A DNA stretch of 64,000 nt, from positions 1 through 64,000 of the forward strand of contig MU130243.1 in assembly GCA_015039465.1 (NCBI GenBank), in the 5' to 3' direction. This document shows, one piece after another, positions 10,565 through 23,900 of the stretch. Source of the DNA: Phlegmacium glaucopus. Taxonomy: Eukaryota; Basidiomycota; Agaricomycetes; Agaricales; Cortinariaceae. A program made the translations under genes and the position numbers. The notes under the pieces are model-generated. The model had not been told where the DNA came from and did not search any database. It saw nothing but the letters and a program-made list of their open reading frames with translations. Position 1 is the first letter of the stretch; the number at the start of each line of letters is the position of its first letter.

Positions 10565-13500
10565 TCAATTGTTTTCATCCCAAATATTTTGATCCCGTTG
10601 ATAACTTCCAACATGGCGAAACCGAAGTTCACCCACCCGTGCAACAATTTCCTCCAAATCCATATCCTTATCAATCCCACTCCTCCTCTCCGCAATCAAC
10701 TCATGTGAATGAAACGCTGACATCCAGGAATACAAGTCGAATCCTCGCCGTGGAGCATCCATGGGCAACTTTGGGACGAAAAAAGCCGATATCAGACCCA
10801 TGAACAAGACGACTGCGAGGGTGATAGCCATGCCGACATTTAAGATGACTGTTTTAGTCACTACCGAATCTGGATAGCTGCGAGCCAATGTCGAGGCTGA
10901 GCCTACGAAGTATGGCAAAACGTTGCTCCCATCGGCTAAAGCTCGAGCTTTTCCGTAAAATTCCGCAGAAAGTTGCGTGTATCCATAAACACCATGACCT
11001 CCTGTAAACGATACCAGCTGCATCGAGTATACATAAGTAAATAATAATCAACGGTACAAAGGAAGCATACAGTCGGTGAAGGGACATAGAAAGAATCACG
11101 CCCGTTATCCTTCAAAATCTGGTTAACGCTATTTTGATGACCAGCAATATATCTACGTCCAAATTCAATCAAAATTCACTTCAGGATACAGGAAAACACT
11201 CACACAGGCTTCGAACCCGTAGAATTCAACTGCCTCTTCACAGCCGGATCCGTTAATCTATCACCGATCAATGTCTCCCTCACTCCTGAATTCACGTCGT
11301 CCTTGACAATCGCAGCTTTATCCACAATTCGCAACGAATTCGGAAGTCCAGCTGAGCTATTGTAAACCTCTAAAATCCAAGGCTCGTACAACTCCAGACA
11401 AACAGCTGCATCGTATCCAATGAATGTCAGTGTTCCATTTTGGTCTGGAATACTATCTGGTCCTGTGACACTGAAACTTCCGTTCGGCGCAAAGCTGGTA
11501 TTAAGCCTGACAAGAACGTTCTCAACCGTCATAAAACCAGTTCCATCGTCTCCTGTATTATTATCGATCCAAAGGCCTAAAGAAAGATTTAGGAAACCTA
11601 CCCAAATTTATTGGAGTACTTTTAAAGCTATGCGCAACACCGTTATCGAAGAATGTCGCTAGAACGCATAACAACTTAGCTAATAACGACAGAAGATCTG
11701 CTATGGAATATACCTGCTATAGCGATCGAGGTCAAATCCAATCTATCAGGAAGCGTATCACCCGGGGCGAGTACAGACGAGTCCAGTACCTGCTCCAGAA
11801 CAGCAGGAAAGGGTAGACTGAAGCCATCGAAAAGCGGCCGCAGAGTATCGCGTGGGGTGTAGAGATAAGTCAGATTATTTTTTGATATCGGCACTCTACC
11901 AAGTCCCAAATCAGGAAGGACTCTCTTAAAGACATATACCACACTCACATATCTACAGGATCTGTTATTTTGGCACACTTGATTCTGATACCCCATCGTG
12001 GAAACCTAGTTAAATATAAGCCTTCGCATCTCCTAGCAAGGCAAAATCCAAAAATATGCACCTCAGAACCGAGCCAACTTCGACGCCAGTAGATGGAACA
12101 GAATTTGCCGTCTGCAATAAGCTCGTATTAACATTAATAGAAGGCGCTGTTGATGCTGTGTCGAAAGTGCCAAAGCCGCTGCCATTCGGAAGTAGCTGCG
12201 AGAAAATGACTTCGGAGAAGTACACAGGGTCATTATTCCACTCAAAGGACACCACAGCGGGCAGACTACCATGCGACGAGAATGGTGCCAAGGTCCATGT
12301 GATAAGGAAGTTCTAAAATGAATGGTTTAGCCTAAAAGGGCTGTTGAATCTTTACCCTAATATGATTTTCACCTCGAATGCAGGTTGAAGAGCTGCCGCT
12401 TGTTGTATATTCGTGTCTGTAAGGTCACCTGTGACTGCAACTTCATAATACGTCTCGTGTTGGTGCTGTAAAATGGAAATGTGAGTAAAAATAGACATTA
12501 AGAATGGGATGAAGGTCAACACACGAGAACGAGGACACTAATATCTACGATTCGAGCGAAGGCAAAAGACAAAGCTCCAGCTACCAGGATGTTGGCTACG
12601 AAAAACAAGATAACAAGGGTCCATGATCTTGAGCTATAACACGAAAGACAATACAGGCAAACAATCAGTCTTCTGGAACCATAGATCACCAATAATGGTC
12701 GAACTCAACTCGTAACTCCTGCGGTGACTTCTAGCAGTTCCTGGATAAGAATGTCGATCCCAAAGTAATCTAAGAGCAGGCAACGCGCTATAAGGATCAT
12801 CTGATTGAGCTGCCAGGTCCCTCAGTCTAACCCCAGGACAATCTGCAGCACGCGATTGATGTATTATTGTAGCCCAAGCTGTTTGAAATCAGAATCAATA
12901 GTTAAACATGAAAAATCGTTCCGTACTCGCAGCTTCCAACATCCTTCTTCCTAACACAGTCAGGCTTACTCCAAGCATAAGGCCCAAAAGGCTTGAACCC
13001 ACACCTACAGATAATCGTGCCCAGAACAGCGTCTTGCCTTGTGCCACGATCACAAAGGCCAATAAAACCGGGTAGGCCAGTCCACATAATACTACATGCA
13101 CCGCCATATTCCTCCACTGAGGAGGTTCACATCCTGTCATGAAAGGATGCTGTTTTAGTTTTCTCGAAAACGCAGGACTAGGCGGGTACAGCCCCAGAGT
13201 CGGGGATTTGAAAAAGGACGACGATGCAGAGGACTCTGTGTTTGAAAGCGGCGAAAACAGGGTTACGTTGGAGTCAGGCGAGTACGAAAATAATTTCTGA
13301 GAGTCAAATTCAGTAGGTGATGTATCATCGTATTTCAGGGACTCCAATCGTGTGTATTTTCCGCCTCGTTTCCAACTAAAATTTGCCAGATGAATAGCAG
13401 AATCGACAGCACCTGCACCTGGTGGCAGTGGAGTAGGTTGTGATTGCGTCGTTTGCGTAGTGTTGAAGGGCGAGAGTGGTATGTCCATCCCCTCTGGGTC

Positions 13501-13695
13501 GTATGGATTGTAAGGTATTACGTAAGTTGCATCATAGGAAGTTCTGTCTCTATCAGTTAGAATAGACGCTGGTCGAGTGGCTAATGGCGTTGGTGTGTCC
13601 AGATCTTCGATTATGACTTCTCGGGATAGTCTTGAATGGCCAGGAAAGGTGAGTAGATGACGCTTTTGTCTTGGCTGAGGTAGGCCTTGAGCCAT
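10565..13695 (-). CDS. Four-TM membrane protein of unknown function, copy A
   Basis: Eleven exons (13695-12927, 12878-12710, 12633-12525, 12465-12373, 12312-12062, 12005-11949, 11895-11714, 11658-11602, 11576-11204, 11152-11071, 11017-10565) give an uninterrupted frame of 864 residues with all phases consistent. The start chosen is the first ATG (MAQGLPQPRQKRHLL). About 200 cytosol-like disordered Ser/Pro/Thr residues lead to two TM helices (MAVHVVLCGLAYPVLLAFVI; GVGSSLLGLMLGVSLTVLG). A third TM follows (WTLVILFFVANILVAGALSF), then a region of about 420 residues with many NxS/T sites, probably lumenal or extracellular, and a fourth TM (MAITLAVVLFMGLISAFFV) near the C-terminus. I do not recognise the family beyond resemblance to uncharacterised basidiomycete membrane proteins. 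A near-identical paralogue lies at 55787-58884. Confidence 0.85.
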
Positions 13696-14580
13696 TTCAG
13701 TCGACAACAGAGTAATGCCAAGAGGTAGAAGGTGGAAAGAGGAGAAAAACGACTGTAGGGTATTGGGCTGAGTTCTCGATCCAATATATGATCGGTAACC
13801 TCACTGTAGCAGCATGATGTGAAGAATTAGTTTGCCTTGTCTGGAGGTAAGCGGGCGGTTCATCGTTCATCCTCATGGAAGAGTGGGACACGTTTAGACG
13901 TTGATGATCACATTCTTGATGATCACATTCCAACAAAGTGTACCTGACAGAGAAGATAAGTAAACGAATTTCTTGAAAATGTTTGGAAAAAAATCATGTA
14001 AACCTTGGGGGAGATAACTAGAAAAAAGATCTCAACGATGAGAATATATGCCTAAAATAATTGAGATTCAATGAGCCAACGTGCCAGAGAAGATAATGTT
14101 GACCTAGATGATACCGCTAAATGTGTCACTGAGACTTGAGAATAGATATCCAGGGCCTGCGCTCCGACTTTCATGGCACGACAAGTCCACGCAAGTTTTC
14201 CCATGGAGAAGTTTCGAAGAGTTTGTCAGGCACTGACTGTGTTTCTTTGTGTTGTGAAGATGACTCTGATAATTTTGCCCTTATAGATTAGTGTGAGCGT
14301 GCTTGCGCCGCATACCTCATAGTACACAAGTCCATTAGAGTTCAAACCATCGCTGAAGTTCAAAAAAGAGAGACTGAGGTTGAACAAAGAGCTTGGAAAG
14401 ATAGAACCACATACAAATTCGAAATCTTGCATCTACGTCATGAATACTCCTGCTCAGTTGATTCCTTTTTCTCAATCGCTTCAGGTCCTTTACTGTCCAG
14501 CTAAGTACTGTCGATTTGTGATGGTGCCGATCTTTTTTTCATTCGCTACAGCTGTTTCAAGAGGCACAATAAAGGGCTGC
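13696..14580. other. Upstream region of four-TM gene A; short coding-like remnant
   Basis: No complete gene is seen. About 14345-14510 on the plus strand reads as a charged helical peptide (around DRTTYKFEILHLRHEYSC) that is also preserved in copy B at about 59570-59735. Preservation alone does not prove it is translated, since the whole block is duplicated. Confidence 0.35.
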
Positions 14581-14601
14581 ATCAGTAAATTGTGGAAATC
14601 T
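14581..14601 (+). repeat. Left terminal inverted repeat of the 18.9-kb element
   Basis: ATCAGTAAA-TT-GTGGAAATCT; its partner is at 33425-33445 in inverted orientation with AC in place of TT. Confidence 0.85.
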
Positions 14602-14775
14602 CTGTAATGCTTTATAAAAGGAATATCAGTGCCACAATCACCTAGCAGCGGTATATTTTGGGATCAGATGGCAGCTTGTGTTATTAGGGCAATACATTGG
14701 CGGGTAGGTTAGTATCATGGCTGCCATTTCACTGCCATTCTGATGAGGATGGCCCTCTGGAATAATGATGATATC

Positions 14776-15420
14776 TACCTTGTAGTTCAATCGTAATTTT
14801 ATTGCATATCTATAAGAGACTGTAATGATGGTCATCATTAGTAATGCCAGATACCATTCCCATTATCATGAGAGGGTATGATCAGCTTCCATCTATTTTG
14901 CGCCACTTGCCAAGGTTTAACCTGCATGACATCCAAGGGTAGGTAGTCATAATCAAGATTCTCAGCTTGCATGCACAACACCTACCTTGCAGTTCTGTCA
15001 TGATCTTATCAAGATCTTATTGCCTCTCTATAAGAGTCTGTAGTGATGGTTATCGTTAGTAATGCCAGATACCATTCCTATCATCATGAGAGGGCATGGT
15101 CAACTTCCATCTGTTTTGCATGACTTGACAAGGTTTAACCTACATGACATCCAAAGGTAAGTAGTAAGAATCAAGATTCTCAGCTCACATGTACAATGCC
15201 TACCTTGCAGTTCTGTCATGATCTTATCAAGATCTTATCACCTGTCTATAAGAGTCTGTAGTGATGGTCGTCATTAGTAATGCCAGATGCCATTCCCATC
15301 ATGATGAGAGTCTGTGGTCAACTTCCATCTATTTTGCGCAAATTAACAAGGCTTGACCTACATAACACCCAAGGGTAAACAGTAATAATTAAGATTCTCA
15401 GCTTGCATGCATGGGTAACC
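14776..15420. repeat. 218-bp tandem repeat, about three copies
   Basis: Copies of TAGTAATGCCAGATRCCATT recur with unit starts at 14821, 15039 and 15257, a period of 218 bp. Each carries TTCCATCT.TTTTGC, AAGGTTTAACCT-like and TCAAGATTCTCAGCT blocks. The array lies just inside the left TIR, where subterminal repeats of CMC-type transposons commonly sit. Confidence 0.8.
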
Positions 15421-15546
15421 AGTAGTGGTCAAAATAAGGAAGCATCATTATATATTTAGTACGATAAGAACCAGCCATTTATGAAGCGACGGTAATTCAA
15501 AATAAGGGCAAAAAGAAACTTATAAACAGGCTCTGGGGAGATAAAA

Positions 15547-17087
15547 CTAGTCATAATCCTCATTTTGTTGTGCTGTGAGTAAATCATATGACTCGGTGGA
15601 GTCAGCAGTGGAAGCAACGTGTTGGGGAAAGACTTGACTAGAGGGAGGGATCAGATAATGAATTATAAATAATAGAGTGAGTGAAAACATACCAATTCCA
15701 CCAGGAGAGAAGAGTATTGACTCGTTTCTTTGACGGATCATTACGGAATTCCTCAAAGTAGTCCACAAGAAAATTATAAAACGCTACAAAGTTAAAGCTG
15801 TTGTAAGATTCAGACCACTGGGTAGCATCGGTTAGGTTGAAGACAAGCTAGCAGATCAATATATTAAAAACTGGCAATGTAAGTGGTCAAATCACTTACA
15901 AGGACTGCGGCATAGGCAATGGATCGGCCAGAGACTTTCCCATCCATGTTTAGGAGGGAGGCAACATTACTCTTGGTAGCTTTCTTTTGCCCTGCTGTCC
16001 TCTGTTTCTTACGAGCTGGCCCATCCACAGTTTCTTCTTCAAATCCATCTGCTGAAGATGGTGATGTGAAGATAGCACAGAAGACCTACAGAATGGAACA
16101 TGAAAATAAGAAAAAGAGTAAATCTCTTATGACTGACCTTCAAAAGCAGTTTACTCCTCAAAAAGTTTTGCTCTACCTGTCTTTGGTTACCACGGCCAGC
16201 GGGATAAAGACAGGCGAGGAAATATTTATTAGCAGGTGAGAACCCATCCGCTCCATTGCGAATATTGGCACGGACCCTGATGAACAAAATTAAGGCGGGT
16301 GGACAAATGTATAACATATAGTAAGATCTTACTCAGGGTCTTGCCAATCAAACTGGATTGGAGTAAGTAGTCCACCGCAGACATCATGTTGGAGCCCCCG
16401 ACCATCTCGAGTCTTTGGATCCAGGAGCTTGATGGGTTTGTAATCAAGATTAATCCAAGTCCCGAGCTCTTCCTTGATGCGTTTGATATCATCACTACGA
16501 GCCCCATTGGCCCCTTCCTGAAGCTTGAAGAGTAACTGATTTAGAAAGGCAATGAAAGGAAGATTGAGAAGGAAAGCTCACCTGGGAAAGAAACGTATTC
16601 AGACTTGTGGGGTCAGGATCTTCCAGAACTTTCTTCAGCTGTGGGGCGAGGTACAGGAGAATTTTATATGCAGCCCATGTACGGTCACGGCTAAAGAATG
16701 AATGAGGAAATAGAATTAATATAAGAAAAAGAAGGGTCTTACGCCCTTTTGACAGTGTTGTCTTCTTCAACCTCGGTGTTCTCGAAGTTCTCATACTCCA
16801 TTAATCGTCGATCAGCCTCTTCCACGATACTTGACAAATTTTCGAAGAGAGAGACAACCTTGCGAACACCCCTTCCTGTAGTTGTTAAAGTCCTAGAAAG
16901 AAATGGTTAGCTATGAATTGAAATAAAGTGCGGAGGCTCACGGAGGCTTTTTGCGCTTGGCATTTGTGGCTTCAACCAGTGCATCCTGGGAGGTAGCGAG
17001 GCATCGCTTGAGCCTTGCAACTTCAGCTCTGGGATCATCTGGGATTTCCAGGTTGACTGGAGCTGGTTGTGGCGAAGGACAAGGCAT
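15547..17087 (-). CDS. DUF6698-like fungal protein
   Basis: Multi-exon minus-strand gene starting MPCPSPQPAPVNLEIPDDP. A short coiled-coil (AEVARLKRCLATSQDALVEA) is followed by the family core: RDRTWAAYKILLYLAPQLKK, EGANGARSDDIKRIKEELG, then DGFSPANKYFLACLYPAGRG, ALL..F(C)AIFTSPSSADG, IAYAAVL.VFNL and LLSWWNW. It ends SYDLLTAQQNEDYD. I joined the first junctions explicitly (KKPP|TLTTTGRGVRK; VKRA|RDRTWAAYK) and saw no stop; later junctions are approximate. The family is an uncharacterised basidiomycete group often met near transposons. Here it lies inside the 18.9-kb TIR element, between the tandem array and a DUF6589 remnant, so it is probably cargo. Confidence 0.65.
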
Positions 17088-18600
17088 GATTTGGGTGAGT
17101 AACCGTGAGTTAATGAGATGGAAGTTCAAAGTTATTTGTTGAGGCCTACACACAAGCACAAGTTAAGCCGCTGCTAGTTTTTAACTGAAGAAGAAAGCCA
17201 TTAGTTGGCACCACACAGATATAGATCTTGAATTATTCAGGGAGGGTGACTTACAATTCATATGGAAAATGAGACCTGACCGCAAGCAGCATTGACCTCT
17301 ATTCAAGTTTGAATCACCAGTGAAGCCAGGCTAAGCTAAGCGAGGCTGCAGAAAATGGTAGAAGACGCTAGGTCATGGTACAAGCTCTAGCCGAGCCATA
17401 GGAAATGGCAGGACTTTAGGCCTCCTAGCAGCTATATAAGTGTCGTCCACATGACTAAGACACGTAATATAGTCTGACAGAGTTCGCTAGCCAGTCACAC
17501 TTGCAAGCTCTAGTCACAAAGCATCACAGGAGCACATGATCAGCAAGGAGCGAGCTCGCTGCTTCGGGCCCATTTTGATGTGGCGACTTCGTCAAAAAAA
17601 GTGGCCACACCTCAAAAAAAAGTGCTCAAATTGAGTATATATATTATCATTTTTTTGCATTCTGAATTGAATAGAATAGTTTTTAAAAAGGTGAATTTTT
17701 ATCAAACTTTTACTCCATACAAAAGTAGCTACTTTGTTGTTGTTGACAGGAGCACAGAGACGAGACATGATGGGTGAAAGTGATGGATTGGAATCAAGAG
17801 ACACAGCGAATATCTACGGAATATGGTAGATATGAGCCGTGGGAACAAATCTGGATGTAGACAACGACCTGGAAGGCATTGTTGATGACGGGTTCAACAA
17901 TGAAAGACCACAAAGAAAATGGAAAAGACGAGAAGATGTTCAAAATATGAAAATAGAATTCCAAACAACCTGAAAAGAGCCTGAAACGAAGGAAAGAGCC
18001 TAAAACGAAGGAAAGAGTGGAAATGCAACAGAGAATTTAGGAAAGAAGAAAGAAAAAAAAGAACGCAAGAAAACAAAAATGAGAGAAGCAAGAGAAAATA
18101 GAGGCGTTGGAAGAATGGTGGAGTCCAGAAATTGGGAAATGAAGAGAAAGTGAACATTAAAAGGAAGAGAAAATATGCCGCATTGGTGCGTGTTGTGCTT
18201 GAAACTCAGGAAAGGACTGTGGTACTGCCAGAGACAAAGTCCAGAGGCGATAGCAATGCTGAGGAGCCTCAAATGTTGAGTGCTAAGTGACAAGGGGATC
18301 TTGGCACAGCTGGAATGTGCGACAAATGTACGTGAAAAGAAATGCAAAGTTGGTAAATGATACGCTATGAGTGGATGATTATGAAGAGGAGGCAGAAAAC
18401 CAATAGAAGACCAGAAAACAAGAAGTGAATTGATGGAAAAATCGCAGATCAGGAATGAAAGAAAATAGTCAGAAGGACTTGAAAACCGGGAAATGAACAG
18501 AAAAGATCTGGCTACAAAGGAATGAACAAGAAGTGGTTGGGAGGACACTAGTAAACAAAATTTAAAATGAAAGGCGAGGCCAGAAAGGCGGCCAGAAAGC
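17088..18600. other. No gene recognised
   Basis: The long minus-strand open frames at 17894-18680 are Phe/Leu/Ser-rich artefacts of purine-rich DNA (AGGAAAGA-type runs). A short inverted motif AAAAGTAGCTACTTT occurs at about 17721-17735. Nothing else is identified. Confidence 0.4.
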
Positions 18601-18604
18601 ACCA

Positions 18605-19897
18605 ATCTCGGAGCCTTTACCTGTTGAGCTCCAGGGTGATATGGTCTTCGAAAATGGCTGCTTGTTCTTGAGAGATGCACTGCTCACCCGGTTGTTTGCA
18701 GATGCTGTCAAGTCAGGCAATTCAGGGCTTGTGATATTGGTGCTAAAACAATGGTCATTCAGCTATCAAGGAAATGGTCAAATGGAATATGCGCACGAGA
18801 TGCTCCACCTCTTGCATAACTTGACCAATGTCTGGATGAAGGAAATATGGTATGTTCTATAAGAAATTAGATATCAGTGCCTTATAAACATTTACAGGAG
18901 AGTTGTTACTGAAAATTGGCTCCTGAATCCAACGGGAAAAGCAAACGCATTCGTGGAAATGGATCTCGTCCAGGAACATCTGAATTTTTGGATCAAGGCA
19001 CGCATACCTAAATGTTGCGATTGGATAAACTCACTGAATACCGTTGAAGAGAGTGTATAAAGCTGAAGGAGGCAGTCATTATTGGGACTGGCTTGCATTA
19101 GTCTCGCCATGTGTTGAAATTCTATGAAAGCTGTCAACTAAGATCAATCACAAACTTGGAACAGAGCAAGGGTCAAAACATACATTCCAGATCTCCAGAG
19201 AGACATAGGTCGCCAGATGAATGTGCTCAAGGAACACGATGTATATGAGATCATTCCTGGACGTGTTGTGGATGCACAGGATTGCACAGTTCCCGATGTT
19301 AGATCGGTTGGAATCGCACAATTATCGCACGGAAATTTGACCAACCCTATCACAGTTTTCGATCAGCAATTTGACCATATGCGAGAGCGACGAAAGCTCA
19401 CCCCAATAACAGATGAACTCAACTTCAATCTGCCAGAATCCATGCTCAACAAAGGCTCTGCAATTTCAGAAGTAGTGATGATGAATGCTACAGAACTGTT
19501 AGAAGAAGAGAAGGACAATGAACAGCGACAAGTCTCACTGTCTGACGAGGACTCAGCATCCGAAGACTGCAATTCTGAGCAAGATCAAGAGATCAATCCC
19601 AAAATGGAAGCGGCATTAATGGAATCACCAACACTTGGTGAATATGATGTCACTTTGGATATGGATGGCTGGGAGATGGACCAGGAATCAGAGGACGACA
19701 TGAGGGAGAAGGTGGATCTGATGTTGAGTGACCAACATGGTGTTTGTGTGACTTGGCGTAAAGCTTCTAACTTTCTAAGTTCTCGCGCACAGTGGGTCCA
19801 GGTGGGAACGAGCCTAACTAAGACCCTGGGCAATAGGCCAAGAGGCAGGGTCCCAGATTTCAACTTTTTGTCCAGACAGGGCATCGCGATTCAGTGA
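18605..19897 (+). pseudogene. DUF6589 protein, 3' part only
   Basis: The frame reads PLPVELQGDMVFENGC, then FLRDALLTRLFADAVKSG and YAHEMLHLLHNLTNVWMKEI. Across a GT-AG intron at about 18849-18896 it continues NWLLNPTGKANAFVEMDLVQ and EHLNFWIK, and after another intron RVYKAEGGSHYWDWLALVSP. These are hallmarks of DUF6589, a fungal family linked with transposons. A TGA stop at 19125-19127 stands where related proteins have Arg (CGA to TGA). The downstream acidic C-terminal region (19217-19740) is open. The N-terminal two thirds of the family are missing upstream of about 18600, so this is a truncated, decayed copy. Confidence 0.65.
19822..19853 (+). repeat. 32-nt hairpin repeat, left copy
   Basis: GACCCTGGGCAATAGGCCAA... 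ending CAGGGTCC is identical over 32 nt to 32612-32643, in the same orientation. Each copy can fold through GGACCCTG/CAGGGTC-type ends. CCAGACAGG follows each copy within 30 nt. The pair brackets the Plavaka-to-TET gene block. Confidence 0.8.
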
Positions 19898-20990
19898 GCA
19901 TATGCATCATTGTCGTTGGTGCATTCAGGTTGGTCAGGACCTCTGTTTGCGTTGTCCAGTGGGGACTAGAGGTTGGTGGGGTGGGATGTGGCAGAGAACG
20001 TGAGGGGTCCTCGTTACTTACCTCCTCCTTGCCACTCTCCTTGCCTTTTTTGTGGTGTTGACCGATGGGTGTGTTCGCTGCCTCATATTGGTAATGTCGT
20101 CACCAATGACGCTGCAGGCAGGTGAGTTAGGGTGGTTATGTGGCAGTTAATGGCCAGTGGGTGTTGGCGTTGACTGGCCTCATTCTAGTTGCCATATGTT
20201 ATTTGATGATTGCCGACACCAGCCTGAAACATAAAATCAGTAACTGACAGGGAGCGGGTGAGTTGACTCGCGACGCACTGGGCCTCCCATCCATGGGTCC
20301 CTCGGCTCTCCAAACCTGTCTCAGAAGGCCACCTCGCTCTGCGAAGGGAAGGGCCATCTGGTATGCTACCCAATCATTTTTCTTAATGTAAACATCTGCA
20401 GCTCAAAAGTTAGTGATCGCAGAGTAGGCCGCAGGGTGAGAGTATGTCATGCTGCCATCTCTTCCAACACTAAAGAGGTCACTAGTTGCGGTTCCCCCTT
20501 GTGGGACGGTCTGTGGATGCATGAGCTGGGAGGTGGGATAACTGACTATTGGGACACACCTAGGAGACTTCCTCATTGGGGGTACTTCCTCCCTCCTTTC
20601 CAGTTGTGATGTGTAACATGGTGCCCACATTGCTCGATGAGGAGCTGTTAATCTTCAGGTAGCTTTAAAGAATTGCTGTAGAGGTATAGATACTTTATTA
20701 ATCAGTGGTCATAGATAGAATATACATTTACCTAGCTTTTGATTGCATTTTCGAAGCTCCAGACCATGGCAGATGAAGGTTGAACATTGAAGGTTGAATG
20801 TTGAATGTTGATATTCATTTTGAGTGGAGTTTAAAGGCTAAGACGGTTCATCAACATTACTTATCATGGTCATGTATCATTATCATTATTATTGTAATCC
20901 TATTGATGAGATTTCATGTGGTTGATAGATAATAATTCTACAACCTAAAACCCTGCAGTGTCCCCCCTACCCAAAACCTGGGTGGATTTT
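19898..20990. other. Non-coding 3' flank of the Plavaka gene
   Basis: No gene recognised. GTTGAATGTTGAATG at about 20797-20811 is repeated at about 32540-32554 near the other end of the block. A sharp change in composition occurs near 20960. Confidence 0.4.
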
Positions 20991-20995
20991 GGAAC

Positions 20996-23900
20996 CTACA
21001 AGTCGTCATACCCAATGTCATCTTCACTATCCCTATCATCTTGGTCTTCTTCCTCATCTTCCTCATCTTCATCTGCTCCATCCTCTTCCTCTTCATCTTC
21101 AGTGTCTTCTTCATCCTCTCCTTCACCTACATCCTTGTTTGGCCCTTGCCAGATTTCATCGTCATCATATTCTTCAGATTCTTCACAAGCATCTGGGTCA
21201 CAGTCCATGTCGTCAGAAATGCTGGCATTGGCACTGCCATCTCGATGACCAATTCCCATGCCTGCAAAACGCATGAACATATCACGGTCGACAAATCTGT
21301 GGAATAATATAGTCGGCAATACTGGGAGAAAAATGAAGACTTACATCCCAACGTAGTAAGCCGTCCAATCATCAATCTGTCCATTTGGCCTTGCTTCGGT
21401 GGGAGCCTGAGTACTTAACAAGTCCGTTGTTTTACCATCCACAAATGCTGGAATGAGATGACACCCTCGGATGACGAGAGAAGGGTCTAAAAATCCAAAT
21501 GCATATTCATCTGTATCCTTGATGAAGCCTATCTTGGGTAATCTGGCTTGCTTGCATCCAAAAGAACGGTCAGGGACAACGCCTAGCCACCGGACCCAAA
21601 GGAAGTCCATTGGTTTCCAAGAAAGGCTGCTAGAATTACGGCCGACGTGTTGTATCTCTGCATGGAATACACCAATGACGGCACAATACCAGAAAGGATG
21701 AGCGGCTGGGTTAGACTCTACCTCTGGGGAAGCAACCATGACAAATGGATGTGTGCGTGGATTGATCGTATCGTAATCGCGACGAATGTCATAGGTGGTG
21801 TGGTTGATTCGAGCTGTCCGAAGGCGGTAGATTGCATTGTTGCGAATGCGAATATTATTTCGATCGTCGTGTGAATAAGACTCATGTGTGTCGCCATCGA
21901 AGTTGCGCCCAAGAATTCGGCCTAAAAGGTGGTCTTGAAGTTTTGGAATAAAATCCTAAGTACTCGAGTCCAGAATCAGAAAATAATGGAAAAAAACTAT
22001 GGCCATACCTTTTTAGCAGGGTCTCCATTGGTTTGCGCAAATGAAAGCAGATTGAGGGGGGCATTTTTTGTGTGAGAAATGACATAGTGGTCACTCAGAC
22101 AACCAGCCTTGTCTGCTTCTTTTTCTTCCTGTCGTTCCACGCTACGAAAAGCTTGCTGCCGGGTGTATTTCTTGCCGATCTGCTGGATTGCATTTTTTTT
22201 GTTTGTGAGGCTGTAGAGCCGCTTCACAAGTCGATGGGCAAGTTCTCCCTGTTGTGAGTTGGACTTGAGTAAATATGCGTTGGCCTAGATTGATATCCAC
22301 ATCATTCACATACCAGCTGTGTCGAGTATGAATCTGTTGTCCCGAATAAACGGATATGACGAACGTAGTCTCCCAGGAAATGCAGCTTGACGGTAAATAG
22401 GTTCAACCCCTTTTTCTTTCCTCGAGGACTGGGACCTGAGGGTTGTCCTTGAGAAGGATTTGTTGATGCAGTGACCAGCGGAACTCCAGTTCCTGAATGT
22501 AGTGGGGCTGAAGCTGTGGCATCGCTGCTAGTCATACTGCTAGTCATTCCGATGTTGGGATTGCTAGCAGGTGCCAATGTCGACTGGGGAACCGTGGATG
22601 ACCCAGCAGGTTGTTGTTTGGCACCTCTTCGCTTTCGTGCAGCGGTCTCTCGTGGAAGCTCAACTGTTTTGAATTGGCTACAAGTAAAGCCACGGAATTG
22701 TCGAATTAATTGGCCAAACTCTGTAGTCAATTCTTCTAGCAAAAGCAAGGTGCTGTCGGAATGCATTCGAAGCTTGGCGAGAGCGTGCCACTCTGCCGTT
22801 CGATATAGAAGTTTCATGAGGCGCTTGTTGTGAGGCTCATCAAGAAGACCCTCAAATGAAGGTATTGCACACTATAAATGATTGAACAATAAATCTAAAA
22901 AACTGAAGATACAAGATGTTGCCCCACCTGAAGGAGGTCCTCGAAGTCCCGTGCTGCTAATTTTTTCATTTCTGATGAATTTGCTGCAAACGTACGAATG
23001 GTACCATGCCCGAAGGTTGAAATTGATCTATAGCTGCAGCATGGGATTAGTCTATGCTACCACTCTCTGATTAAAGCTCAAGCTTACCGTCTGTCAAGTT
23101 CAACTACGATGTCATCTGAGCCACGGCCAGCTGCATGAAGTAAGCGAATAAGGTGGGTGAAGAGAGACTTCCAGATGCCAAGTTCAAACTCATGTAAAAG
23201 ATCAACAACAAGCATGCATGAGGGATTGAAATCGGAGCCAAGCCGCTCAACAAATGCATTCTGCTATATGAGGTAAGTGTGGTATTCCTATATTACGATA
23301 ATTAAGTACTTGCCAATGTTGGAACACCTGAAAAACTCTTGAGTAAATCCTCAACGACCGTACTATGAATGGCTTTTGCTAGATTGTAGATTGCTTTTCG
23401 TGCAATATCAACTTTGTCAGCTGCATATTCTCGGAATTTATTAATACGAATTGAGATATCTCGATGCAAGCCCAAGCGATCCAGCTCTGACTTGGAGACA
23501 AGGCATCGGGGGCAAGGGCATAAGCCTTTGTTTCGGATAGTTGCAAGGAGAACTCTATTTAAAAACCTTCAGGATGGGCCCATGAGAAAAGTTCAAGGTG
23601 GCTTACTTTTCAGGATAATCAGCAGAGTAAGTAAAAAACCTGGGGTAGATGCGTCGCTCAATTCCATCAATACACTTGATGACAATTCCATAGATATAGG
23701 CATGAATGAAGTCGTCGTCAAGAATTTTGGCCCAGACAGCATGCATAAGTTCGCGACGGCAGTGTGTCATGATGTCGGCTTTCTGTGTTCGCCATTTACA
23801 ATGAAACACGGAGACGAAGTCTTGAAATGAGTCGGGCAACTAAAGAACAAACATCAATGATCGTTTAACAAATTGAAGAATGAATTAAAATAATTTCAAG

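Larger units (their letters stand above)
10193..14580. repeat. Segmental duplication, copy A part 1
   Basis: This matches 55601-59810 with frequent single-base and small indel differences (estimated around 90-95 percent by eye). It includes the complete four-TM gene and its upstream region. The match begins with a segment around AACCAGCTGCTGACTCAGCG (10202-10221; 55612-55631). It stops abruptly at 14580, where the 18.9-kb TIR element starts, and resumes at 33446. Confidence 0.85.

Noticed and set aside
17894..18680. Long minus-strand open frames (226 and 87 codons)
   Set aside because: Phe/Leu/Ser-rich translation of a purine-rich strand with no domain or splice logic.
20403..20630. 75-codon minus-strand frame downstream of Plavaka
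   Set aside because: No homology-like features and lies in the 3' flank; not supported.
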